Counted from the stretch's first letter, positions 1-7,049 are shown. The stretch is 12,768 nt of DNA from Candidatus Hydrogenedentota bacterium (GCA_007118235.1 SKRY01000072.1:1-12768), one strand, 5' to 3'. Notes: a model not told the origin generated them from the sequence alone. Numbers and translations are program-made.

Positions 1-402
1 CCGCCGCGTGAAGGGGCCATGGCCACGATAGAGATCCTCGCGCCAGCGCGGGACGCCGGGGCGGATTCGGGCGAGCCGGACGCGCGAGCCGAGGCCTTGG
101 GCGCATTGCAGGCCCAAGCCATTCTCGATATACACCATGCCGTGAAGGAGTACCACTGGGCCAGGGAACGGGTGCACGCAGTGCTTCCCGAACAAGTGGA
201 GAGGGCCGAGTCGGCGTCGAGCATCATTCAAAACATGCGTGAAGCGGGCGTCGCGAGGGAGGCCGATGTGTTGAGGGCTCGGGAGCAACTTGTCTCCGCG
301 CGCATCGCCCTTGAGCGCGCGCGGCTTGATCTCTGGCGGAGCCACGCCAAGCTGGCCGCGGCCCTGGGCCGGGCGGCCAATCCCGGCGTTGAGTCCGAAT
401 AG
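1..402 (+). CDS. TolC-family outer membrane efflux protein, C-terminal part (5' end outside window)
   Basis: The reading frame is open from base 1 to a TAG at 400-402 (133 codons), so the gene starts upstream. An ATG at 19-21 has a GA-rich stretch before it, but the protein looks like the middle of a fold, so I treat it as internal. The visible part is almost wholly alpha-helical and charged. It matches the last helical hairpin of the outer membrane efflux (OEP/TolC) family: a helix around residues 40-75, a turn with an E-A-G-V-A-R-E motif, then a long A/R/E-rich helix ending in A-A-A-L-G, where TolC repeats usually stop. Family role: a trimeric channel through outer membrane and periplasm for drug efflux or type I secretion. 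Which pump it serves cannot be told here; adaptor and pump genes would lie upstream. The family call is moderate because only one repeat half is visible. Confidence 0.68.
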   Translation, partial: PPREGAMATIEILAPARDAGADSGEPDARAEALGALQAQAILDIHHAVKEYHWARERVHAVLPEQVERAESASSIIQNMREAGVAREADVLRAREQLVSARIALERARLDLWRSHAKLAAALGRAANPGVESE

Positions 403-526
403 AAGCGAAGTCCATTTCGCCTTTGGGAGGCATTCCTACCCGACCGGATTAGGTGGCGCGGATTCGCGATGAGGATGGATGCCTGCTTGGCCTTTTCGCA
501 ACCCACGGCCTTGACGGTTTGAGAGA

Positions 527-558
527 ACGTGGAAGCAGCGCCCTCGCTGCTTCCACGT
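527..558. terminator. Perfect 14-bp stem-loop between convergent genes (likely bidirectional terminator)
   Basis: Bases 527-540 and 545-558 are exact reverse complements, with a 4-base loop (CCCT). The element lies between the TolC-family stop (402) and the end of the leftward amidohydrolase gene (620), where two transcripts meet. T-rich sequence follows in both directions, but neither side has a clean T-tract, so termination strength is inferred. Confidence 0.72.
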
Positions 559-619
559 CTACCTGTTGTTTAGGCCGTCCTTGCTAACGCCCGAGATTGC
601 TGGGATGTTGTGCAATGCG

Positions 620-2026
620 TCAGTTGGCGTACCGTTCGGCAATCTCTTCGAGCCGGGCGTCGAGGTCCGCCCGGGAATGCCAGCGGCCATGGCGCACAAC
701 GCCGGCGATGTCGTGGGCGTTGGAGAGATCCTCAAGCGGATTGCCGTTGACCAGCACCAAGTCCGCCTTCATGCCTTTGGCCACCCGGCCGAACACGTCC
801 TCTTCGCCGAGATACTTGGCGGGATTGACCGTGCCGGTCTTGAGCACCTCGTAGGGGGTCAGCCCGGCGTCTTCCATGACGGCCATCTCCCGGTGCACGG
901 AGAAGCCAGGGACGTTGAACCACTGGGGCGCGTCGGAGCCCAGCAGGAGCCCGGCGCCCACGTCGTGCAGCGTGGCGATAAGGTCCAGGCGCACCTCTAG
1001 GAAGGCGTCGCCCGCCTCCTGATCGTAGTCCTCCCCGGCGCGGAAATTGGTAACCCAGTCGAACCAGCCCTCGACGACGTCTGGGGGCATGTACTGGAAT
1101 TCCGGGCGCTCATCGGCCACGGTGTCGAGGTCCACCTCGAAGGCGCTGTACATGATGGTCTCGGTGGGCACGTTCCACACACCGGCGTCCCGCGTGTGCT
1201 TGGCGATGGCCTCGATTCGGTCCTGCTTGGCGTACGGCGCCAGCCGGTAACCGAAGAAACCGCCGTTTACGTCCGCCGTTTCCTCGGGATCCACCAAGGT
1301 GGGCATGTAAGCGTCGAAGTGATCAATGGTCGTGTAGTACTGCAAAGCGTGGGGCACGCCGGCGGCCGCGGGTACGTGGCCCGAGATTTCCATGTTGTTC
1401 GCCTTGGCCGCCTTGACCATGGCGTCGAAGGTTTCCCGGTCCAAGCCCCAGAAGATCTTCAGCAGGTCATAGCCCGCCTCGGCTTGTTCCCGCACCTGCT
1501 GAATGGCTTCCGCCGGCGTCTCGACGCCGCCGCTGAAGCCTGGACCGGCGGACACAAGGCGGGGACCAACCATTGCCCCGCTGGCGAGTTGCTCGCGCTG
1601 CGCCAGATGGACCGGCGCGCCCAGCATGCTCCGCGCCAGGGTGACGCCGTTGGCGAGGTAGAGAAAGGCCACATCCTCCCGGTACTGGTCGTTCCCGGGA
1701 CCGCCTCCGGGCATGTGGGCGTGCATCTCGGCCAAACCCGGCATGAGATACTGCCCGTTTCCGTCGACTACGTTGGCGTCTTCGGGGACGCTGGCTTCCC
1801 CGGCGGGGGCCAGCTCAATAATGCGGCCCCGCTCAATGACCACGGTGTGATCCTCGAGCACGCGCTCCTCATCCATGGGCACGACATTGACCCCCTCAAA
1901 CACGAGGGCGGGTTCTTGCGCATGGGCGCCCGCCAGCCCGATTCCTACGGCAACGGCCGCGATAAGGCCCCTTACCAATACACGTCTCCCCTTTCTCCGT
2001 CGTGTTGCATTAGCAGGAAATTCCAT
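620..2026 (-). CDS. Secreted amidohydrolase (imidazolonepropionase-like, metal-dependent)
   Basis: A 468-residue member of the amidohydrolase superfamily, which hydrolyses amide, ester or related bonds in a metal-bearing TIM barrel. Start chosen at 2026 because AAAGGAG (2034-2040) lies 7 bases upstream and the protein then opens with a signal peptide: Arg-rich n-region, hydrophobic segment about 17-34, A-H-A/Q cleavage site near residue 36. The frame stays open 36 codons further up, but that stretch looks non-coding. Likely metal-site residues in order: H102-x-H104 (in P-G-L-A-E-M-H-A-H), K190 (possible carbamylated bridge, in L-L-K-I-F), H217 (S-G-H-V-P), H236 (I-D-H-F-D) and D365 (G-S-D-A-P). 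The C-terminus has the usual G-x-x-A-D-L-V-L-V-N-G-N-P-L strand of the composite beta domain. The ligand set looks complete. Substrate is unknown; relatives include dipeptidases, prolidases and imidazolonepropionase. GRRVLV in the n-region could be a Tat signal. Monocistronic as seen; no convincing promoter found. Confidence 0.9.
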   Translation of the reverse strand: MEFPANATRRRKGRRVLVRGLIAAVAVGIGLAGAHAQEPALVFEGVNVVPMDEERVLEDHTVVIERGRIIELAPAGEASVPEDANVVDGNGQYLMPGLAEMHAHMPGGGPGNDQYREDVAFLYLANGVTLARSMLGAPVHLAQREQLASGAMVGPRLVSAGPGFSGGVETPAEAIQQVREQAEAGYDLLKIFWGLDRETFDAMVKAAKANNMEISGHVPAAAGVPHALQYYTTIDHFDAYMPTLVDPEETADVNGGFFGYRLAPYAKQDRIEAIAKHTRDAGVWNVPTETIMYSAFEVDLDTVADERPEFQYMPPDVVEGWFDWVTNFRAGEDYDQEAGDAFLEVRLDLIATLHDVGAGLLLGSDAPQWFNVPGFSVHREMAVMEDAGLTPYEVLKTGTVNPAKYLGEEDVFGRVAKGMKADLVLVNGNPLEDLSNAHDIAGVVRHGRWHSRADLDARLEEIAERYAN

Positions 2027-2375
2027 GATTCGACTCCTTTCCGTGTCCGCTTGTGTCCCAAGCAGCCTCATGGAGGACGGCCTCGTTGCATGACCACGCG
2101 CAGCCGCCCCCAATAGCCGCAAGGAGGCTTTCACTACGAGCGTTTCCTCTTATTAACAGACCACATCACACCGAGTATTCCTTTGCGTCAACACGCCGCC
2201 TCAAGCCAAGCAAGCGCCTTCCCGGAGATGTTTAACGCCGCGATTTGCAATGCCCCCGCCAAACCAAAGGGGGTTGACTCTTGCTGAAAGCGTCCCGAGA
2301 TTTTGACATGCGGGCGGACTCATGCTATGCTCAACTGTCACCAATCAGGCCGGAACACACGTTCGTGAGGACTGT
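2027..2375. other. Divergent intergenic region between the amidohydrolase and gspA
   Basis: 349 bp between two outward-facing starts. On the right it holds the gspA promoter (2303-2331) and a GAGGA ribosome site (2367-2371). On the left it holds the amidohydrolase ribosome site (2034-2040). I see no convincing leftward promoter: a minus-strand TTGACG near 2187-2192 has no good -10 at normal spacing. A second TTGACT on the + strand (about 2274) also lacks a -10. No RNA gene or coding frame with good support was seen. Confidence 0.6.
2303..2331 (+). promoter_or_regulatory. Sigma70-type promoter for gspAB
   Basis: TTGACA at 2303-2308 matches the -35 consensus exactly. A 17-base spacer leads to TATGCT at 2326-2331, preceded by TGC, which gives an extended -10. 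Predicted transcription start is near 2338, about 38 bases before the gspA ATG at 2376. This position rules out an upstream ATG at 2322, which would lie inside the promoter. Confidence 0.75.
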
Positions 2376-5123
2376 ATGTACGAGGCGTTTTACGGGCTGG
2401 ATGAGCGTCCTTTCAACCTCACACCCGATCCCCGCTATCTTTATCTGAGCGAGAAGCACAAAGAGGCGTTCGCTCATCTCGTATACGGCATCAACAACCG
2501 TAGCGGTTTCGTCATGGTTAGCGGGGAAATCGGCACGGGGAAGACCACCCTGTGCCGGAGCCTGCTCGAACAGCTTGACGATGACACCAAGGTGGCCTTC
2601 ATCTTCAACCCGTTTCTGAGTCCCCTGGAACTGCTCGGAAAGATCAACGAAGAGTTCGGGGTCCCCTCAAGCGCGGAGACCGCCAAGGGTCTGATCGACG
2701 AGCTGAATGCCTACCTCTTGGATCGCGCGGCCCAGGGGATCAATTGCGTCCTGGTCATTGATGAGGCCCAAAATCTCGAACCGCGGGTGCTGGAACAAAT
2801 CCGGCTGCTTTCCAATCTTGAAACCAGCACGCAGAAGCTTCTTCAGATTATTCTGATTGGCCAACCGGAATTGGCGCAGCACTTGGCGCTGCCCGAACTC
2901 CGTCAGCTCAACCAGCGGATAACCGCCCGGTATCATCTCAAGGCTCTCAACCGGCAGGAGACGATGCAGTACATCGCGTTCCGCCTTCGCGCCGCGGGCG
3001 GGCGCCGCAAGGTCACCTTCACGCGAAGCGCGCTCAAACTCATTCACCGGTATTCCGGCGGCACGCCGCGAGTCATCAACGCGTTGTGCGATCGCGCTCT
3101 TCTCATTGGATACACCCAAGATGTCCATGACATAACCAAGGGCATCGTGCGCAAGGCGCACCGTGAGATCCGCGGAGAACGCGTTCAAGGCCCGAAACCG
3201 GTCAAGCAGCGGCGTTTTCGCTGGGCCCCGTTGGCGGCGGCGTTGGCCGTTGTGGCGTTGCTGGGCGGAGTTGTCTACTATTCGGCGCACCACATGCCGC
3301 CTTGGCTCGAGACCAGCGCGCGATATGGCTTTCGGTCCTTGGCTTTTGATACGGCTAGTTGGGTCGGAGCGGGGGAGACCCCAATTGCGGAAGAAGCGCC
3401 AGCCGAGGCGCCGGAATCCGATATCCCGGCCCCCCTTGACGCGGAGGAACCGGAGGAAGATGCGGCGTCCGAGTCCGTCTTGGCAACCAGCGAATTCAAC
3501 GCACTTGACCCAGAGGTGGCCCGTAACGCAGCGGCCGTAGCGCTGCTTCGGCGGTGGGATGCTTCCTTTAATAGCGAGTATCCAGAGGATGGAACGGCCG
3601 AGAGCCTTGCCGCGTTCGCCGAGGACAACGGACTTAACCACGAAATTTTGTCGCCCAACCTTGAGCAACTCATCAACATCAATCTCCCCAGCTTCGTCCG
3701 CTTGGCGAGCGACCGCCACACGGTATGGGCGGGTCTCCTGGAAATCCGGGACGGCGAAGCGGTTCTTGCCAAGGGAATTGGCGAAACCTTCACGATGCCG
3801 CTAGCCGAGTTCAGAGACCGGTATACGAACCAGGCGGTGATCGTGTGGCGTGATCCCACTCCCGATGCCGTGGTGTTGGTTGAGAACAGCCAGGGCGGGC
3901 AGGTCGAGGCCTTGCAAGTGCAACTGCGCGGGCTGGGGTGGCTGAACCACGAGATCACCAGGGTTTATGACGCCGCCACCCGGGACGCCGTGATTGCGCT
4001 CCAAGAAGACACGGGGTTGACGGTGGACGGGTTGACTGGGCCGCAAACCCGAATGGTGCTTACGAGTTGGGCTGGAGAAGCGCAAACGCCCGCCTTGGTG
4101 GATCTCGACGACGGCGAAGGGTGGAAGGCATTGGCCGCCGCCGCGCCCGATGCCGAGTTCCGGCTTCAGACCGCCGCGCGCGCGTCGGAATTCGAGGACA
4201 ACACGGAGGTTCTGGCGCAGGCGGGATCCGATGAGTCCCCCGAACCCCAAGATCCAGACGCGAACGAGGAACCCGCCGGCGTTGATGCGCCACAAGAGAT
4301 TGATGAGAGTTCCGATGAACCGGCCAGCTTGCCGGAGGCTCCGGCAGAGGATGACGCCGTTCAAGAGGAGATTGAGGCGGACGAGCCTGAGATGGGGGAA
4401 GAACCGTTGGAGACGCCTAGCCCCGAGGCTCCGCAAGAACCGGTTGATGAGAATCTGAACGGCGAGGACACGGGGGAGTCTGAAACGCGGCATCCATTCA
4501 TGATGCATGCCAGAGAACCCGCCGGGATTGGCGCGCCCGCGGGGGGGCTAATTGAGAGACTGAGACGCGGCGCGGATTTGCAAGGCCTGCTGCAACCAGC
4601 GGTTGGAGAGGACGAGGAAGCGGAAACGGGCGCGTCCGAGTACATTCCCGAGCCGGATGTTTCGGATGAAGCCGCGGCCGAAGACTCCACGGAGACGCCC
4701 CCCGGGGTTCTCGTGGAGGAGACGCCCGATGCGCCTCCCCCTCCAGAGGTTCCGGAAATGGCTCCGCCAGAATCCCCCGCTTTGCCTGATTGGCCCGTGG
4801 CCGCGGAGCCGGTGGTCCCCGAAGTGGAAGAGCTTGAGCCGCCAAGGGCGCCATCCTCGCTTTGGCCAACGGGTACGGAGATCTCCGTACCCGAGCCGCA
4901 ACGGCCCGAGCCGCCTTCGATACAGAGCCCAGATCAGCCTTCCATGCCAAGCTGGCCTGAGCGGCCCGCTCCGCCAACGGGAGACCCGTCTGGGCAACCC
5001 TGGACAAACATTGGCTCGCCCACGTCGCTGAGGATGGAGGATTTGCCGCCGCCGCAAAGGTTGGAATTTCCCAGTGATGAAGGTGGTGGCGTTATCGATG
5101 GGGAGGACGAGGAAGGGTCATGA
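2376..5123 (+). CDS. gspA: GspA/ExeA-type AAA ATPase with peptidoglycan-binding domain and long acidic tail
   Basis: GspA (ExeA) works with GspB to make room in the peptidoglycan for the T2SS secretin. Start chosen at 2376: GAGGA lies 4 bases upstream, the promoter sits just before it, and the protein then opens with the family's usual M-Y-E-A-F-Y-G-L. Domains of the 915 residues: AAA ATPase 1-270 with Walker A GEIGTGKT (50-57), Walker B VLVIDEAQ (125-132) and I-G-Q-P-E-L (161-166); one membrane helix about 284-302; acidic linker to about 375; C39-peptidase-like domain about 385-495; PG_binding_1 domain about 505-565 with D-G-L-T-G-P-x-T. The C39-like domain keeps a His (H448) but I see no cysteine nucleophile, so it is probably not a protease. 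From about 570 to 915 the protein is a Glu/Pro-rich, probably disordered tail; ExeA itself is only about 550 residues. Overlaps gspB by four bases, implying translational coupling. Confidence 0.93.
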   Translation: MYEAFYGLDERPFNLTPDPRYLYLSEKHKEAFAHLVYGINNRSGFVMVSGEIGTGKTTLCRSLLEQLDDDTKVAFIFNPFLSPLELLGKINEEFGVPSSAETAKGLIDELNAYLLDRAAQGINCVLVIDEAQNLEPRVLEQIRLLSNLETSTQKLLQIILIGQPELAQHLALPELRQLNQRITARYHLKALNRQETMQYIAFRLRAAGGRRKVTFTRSALKLIHRYSGGTPRVINALCDRALLIGYTQDVHDITKGIVRKAHREIRGERVQGPKPVKQRRFRWAPLAAALAVVALLGGVVYYSAHHMPPWLETSARYGFRSLAFDTASWVGAGETPIAEEAPAEAPESDIPAPLDAEEPEEDAASESVLATSEFNALDPEVARNAAAVALLRRWDASFNSEYPEDGTAESLAAFAEDNGLNHEILSPNLEQLININLPSFVRLASDRHTVWAGLLEIRDGEAVLAKGIGETFTMPLAEFRDRYTNQAVIVWRDPTPDAVVLVENSQGGQVEALQVQLRGLGWLNHEITRVYDAATRDAVIALQEDTGLTVDGLTGPQTRMVLTSWAGEAQTPALVDLDDGEGWKALAAAAPDAEFRLQTAARASEFEDNTEVLAQAGSDESPEPQDPDANEEPAGVDAPQEIDESSDEPASLPEAPAEDDAVQEEIEADEPEMGEEPLETPSPEAPQEPVDENLNGEDTGESETRHPFMMHAREPAGIGAPAGGLIERLRRGADLQGLLQPAVGEDEEAETGASEYIPEPDVSDEAAAEDSTETPPGVLVEETPDAPPPPEVPEMAPPESPALPDWPVAAEPVVPEVEELEPPRAPSSLWPTGTEISVPEPQRPEPPSIQSPDQPSMPSWPERPAPPTGDPSGQPWTNIGSPTSLRMEDLPPPQRLEFPSDEGGGVIDGEDEEGS

Positions 5124-6244
5124 GTTCCATTCTAGACGCCCTGAAGAAGCTGGAGGAAGAGAAGGCCGCCAGTCAACGGACCGCCACGCACACGATAGGC
5201 CAGGGAGAGGCCGAACACGATCTCATGGGACCCAACACGCTGGGCCGGGCGCTGAAGGTGCGTATGTCGCCCACGGTGCTTATCGCGGCGGGGGTGTTGT
5301 TCAGCGTGGTGCTTGTGGCTGTCTCGGTCGGCGCCGCTGTGTATGTCGCACAATCACAGATGGCCGGCGGAAACTGGATGACGGCCAGCGCGCCTTCCGG
5401 CGAGGACGGCATGGCGGGCGCCGTGGCCGAGGAAGAAGAGGAGACCGCCCCTCGGCAGGATCCGCCCGATGTCCCTGAGCCGTCCGAGGAGCCAGCGAGA
5501 AGCGAATCTTCTCAGACGGAAGAAGCGATTGGCGCTCCACCCGCGCCACGGGAGCCACTGGAATCTGAACGCGAGGCCGGGGAAGACGAGACGGACATGG
5601 CCGTCGAGAAAGACGAACCCCCTGTCGATACGGAACCCGCCGTTGCGGAAGCGGAATCCGAACCCAGCGCCACACCCGAAATCGTGGCGGCGGCGGAGCG
5701 CGAGGAGGAACCGAGCGAACCCGAGTCTGCCCCGGAACCAGAGCCCGAGCCCGAGCCCGAGCCCGAACCGGAACCCGTGGAGCCGGAGCGGCCTGTGTTG
5801 CCCCGCGTGGAAGAAACACTGGCCGAGGCGAGGCAAGAGCGCGCGCGGTCCGGAGGGGAAACGCAACGCCTCAGTGCTGAAGTGCGCCAAGCGGAGGAAA
5901 ACGCGGCCCGGCTTCGCGAACAGCGAACCACGGGAGGCGGGCGTGAAGGACAATCCTCGGCCCAACAGGCGCAGCATTCGCCGTCCCCCAATAACGAACC
6001 CGTCGATATGGATTCGTTGCCCACGCTGACACAGACCGCGCGCCGGGAGTACGGGCTGGAGGATTTGAGAATCAACATGCTTCGGGCGCCCAGTGAGAAT
6101 CGGCCCCGCCCATCGGCGTTGATTGATTACCAGGTGGTGTATGTGGGGGAGACCATTCCCGGAACCAATGCCCGCTTGCTGGCGGTGAGTGTGCGGGGTA
6201 TAGCCATCGAAGTCAATGGGGCGCGATACTACGTCCGCCGCTAG
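5120..6244 (+). CDS. gspB: GspB, T2SS assembly factor, inner-membrane anchored
   Basis: The ATG at 5120 overlaps the gspA stop (ATGA), with GGAAGGG just upstream. The 374-residue product opens with M-S-S-I-L-D-A-L-K-K-L-E, the N-terminal motif typical of GspB. One membrane helix follows (about 52-77). A long acidic Pro/Glu-rich periplasmic linker (about 95-225) contains an uninterrupted Pro-Glu run (residues 205-219, bases 5732-5776). A charged, probably coiled segment spans about 228-268. The conserved GspB C-terminal domain (about 313-374) is D-L-R-I-N-M-L through a short beta-rich module ending G-A-R-Y-Y-V-R-R. Family role: partner of GspA in placing the secretin GspD in the outer membrane; the C-terminal domain is thought to contact the secretin. 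In some bacteria GspB is fused to GspA or resembles GspC; here it is separate. The core T2SS genes (gspC-M) are not in the window. Confidence 0.92.
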   Translation: MSSILDALKKLEEEKAASQRTATHTIGQGEAEHDLMGPNTLGRALKVRMSPTVLIAAGVLFSVVLVAVSVGAAVYVAQSQMAGGNWMTASAPSGEDGMAGAVAEEEEETAPRQDPPDVPEPSEEPARSESSQTEEAIGAPPAPREPLESEREAGEDETDMAVEKDEPPVDTEPAVAEAESEPSATPEIVAAAEREEEPSEPESAPEPEPEPEPEPEPEPVEPERPVLPRVEETLAEARQERARSGGETQRLSAEVRQAEENAARLREQRTTGGGREGQSSAQQAQHSPSPNNEPVDMDSLPTLTQTARREYGLEDLRINMLRAPSENRPRPSALIDYQVVYVGETIPGTNARLLAVSVRGIAIEVNGARYYVRR

Positions 6245-6305
6245 GTTTCCCGTGCGGCGCACCGTCATCAGTAGGCTTGTTGCGTTCCGTTACCTTAGAG
6301 ATATG

Positions 6306-6322
6306 CCAGCCGGGAAGGCTGG
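6306..6322. repeat. GC-rich palindrome CCAGCC/GGCTGG (first of a pair)
   Basis: CCAGCC (6306-6311) and GGCTGG (6317-6322) form a 6-bp stem around GGGAA. It lies 61 bases after the gspB stop with no T-tract, so it is a poor intrinsic terminator. It shares the core GCCGG(G)AAGGC with a second palindrome at 6360-6377, suggesting a REP-like pair. A shorter relative, CCAGC/GCTGG, follows the lipoprotein gene at 6880-6893. Confidence 0.5.
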
Positions 6323-6354
6323 ATCGCCAAGAAACCACACGTTCAACATTTGAT

Positions 6355-6380
6355 GGAGGTGACGCCGGAAGGCGTCAATG
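6355..6380 (+). promoter_or_regulatory. Shine-Dalgarno, 7-bp hairpin, then ATG (possible structured translation start)
   Basis: GGAGG (6355-6359) is followed directly by a perfect 7-bp hairpin (TGACGCC 6360-6366, loop GGAA, GGCGTCA 6371-6377), and an ATG (6378-6380) follows directly. The ATG is in frame with the lipoprotein gene 33 bases upstream of the start I prefer. If the hairpin folds, it would bring a strong ribosome site next to this ATG. It may instead be the second arm of a REP-like pair. Confidence 0.4.
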
Positions 6381-6410
6381 CATCCGGTAGAGAGGGGAAG
6401 AAGAGTATCC

Positions 6411-6875
6411 ATGAGGCAGAGTATCGTTGTAGTCCTAATGATTGCGGTGTGTGGCATTGTAACGGGGTGCGCCACGGCGGGGCATGTGCCATCGTTCAGG
6501 GAGGCGGTCATCGAACCCGCCGAGCTTGCCCCGGAAGCTCAAGCGGCTATAACCGCCCGCATACAGGATCAGCACGGCATTGTCGACCGCGTCGAAGTGG
6601 AAGTCGCCGGTGATCCGGACAATGCATTTGAACTGAACAAGGTGCAGGATGGCCCCACCAGCGTGTGGACCCGCGAGGTGGACGTCCCCTACAATGTGCC
6701 GGAAGGCGAATACACCGTCAGGTTCACCGCGTACGATTCCCGTGGCGAGGTGGTTCTGGTTCGTGACGAAACCGGAAGCGATCAACCGTTGCGGGCGACC
6801 GCCCAAATGCGCATTGTCATGCCGGAGGAAGATTGGGACGACGCTCCCGAAGCCCCGGATGCGCCCCTCGACTGA
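6411..6875 (+). CDS. Small lipoprotein with a beta-sandwich-like domain, function unknown
   Basis: 154 residues from the ATG at 6411 to TGA 6873-6875. The N-terminus is a clear lipoprotein signal: basic M-R-Q, hydrophobic stretch S4-I16, lipobox V-T-G-C with the lipidated Cys at 20. The +2 residue is Ala, not Asp, so outer-membrane sorting is possible if Lol rules apply. The mature part has alternating beta-strand patterns (V-D-R-V-E-V-E-V at 58-65; G-E-Y-T-V-R-F-T-A-Y-D at 99-109; E-V-V-L-V at 113-117) like an Ig-like or FlgD-like sandwich, then an acidic Asp/Pro tail. I do not recognise the family. Start choice is open: an in-frame ATG at 6378 adds 11 residues, keeps a plausible signal peptide, and sits behind the hairpin ribosome site at 6355-6377, while 6411 has only a weak GAAGAG. 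It lies 166 bp after gspB and may read through from it. Confidence 0.8.
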   Translation: MRQSIVVVLMIAVCGIVTGCATAGHVPSFREAVIEPAELAPEAQAAITARIQDQHGIVDRVEVEVAGDPDNAFELNKVQDGPTSVWTREVDVPYNVPEGEYTVRFTAYDSRGEVVLVRDETGSDQPLRATAQMRIVMPEEDWDDAPEAPDAPLD

Positions 6876-7033
6876 TTGGCCAGCGCGGGCTGGTGAGGCG
6901 GAAAGATAGAGTTCCGGCGCGGCAGATTCGTGTGCGAGGGCGGAAAATAGTTCCGGTCCTTCACCGGGCTGCCGCTCTGTTTCTTTCTCCCTAACGTCTT
7001 GATACGCACTGGCTTGGGCTTCTTCATCCGCTC

Positions 7034-7049
7034 CGGCACGTAACTTGCT
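7034..7049 (+). promoter_or_regulatory. Sigma54-like -24/-12 promoter upstream of the M23 peptidase gene
   Basis: CGGCACG (7034-7040), four bases, then TTGCT (7045-7049) fits the sigma54 consensus TGGCACG-N4-TTGCW at every defined position except the first. The invariant GG (7035-7036) and GC (7047-7048) are 10 bases apart, as required. Expected transcription start is near 7060, giving a leader of about 50 bases before the GTG at 7110. No activator-binding site was identified. Confidence 0.5.

Noticed and set aside
1196..2116. 306-codon plus-strand frame antisense to the amidohydrolase
   Set aside because: The minus-strand gene has a ribosome site, a signal peptide and the full metal-ligand set; the antisense frame has none of these.
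2027..2134. A 36-residue longer amidohydrolase start at 2134
   Set aside because: It would bury the signal peptide inside the protein, and the AAAGGAG at 2034-2040 fits the start at 2026.
2322..2375. An 18-residue longer GspA start at 2322
   Set aside because: That ATG lies within the -10 region of the predicted promoter. Homologues begin at M-Y-E-A-F-Y-G, and GAGGA precedes 2376.
6303..6353. A 16-codon frame starting over the first palindrome
   Set aside because: No ribosome site precedes it, and its coding pattern follows from the palindrome; more likely a repeat than a peptide gene.
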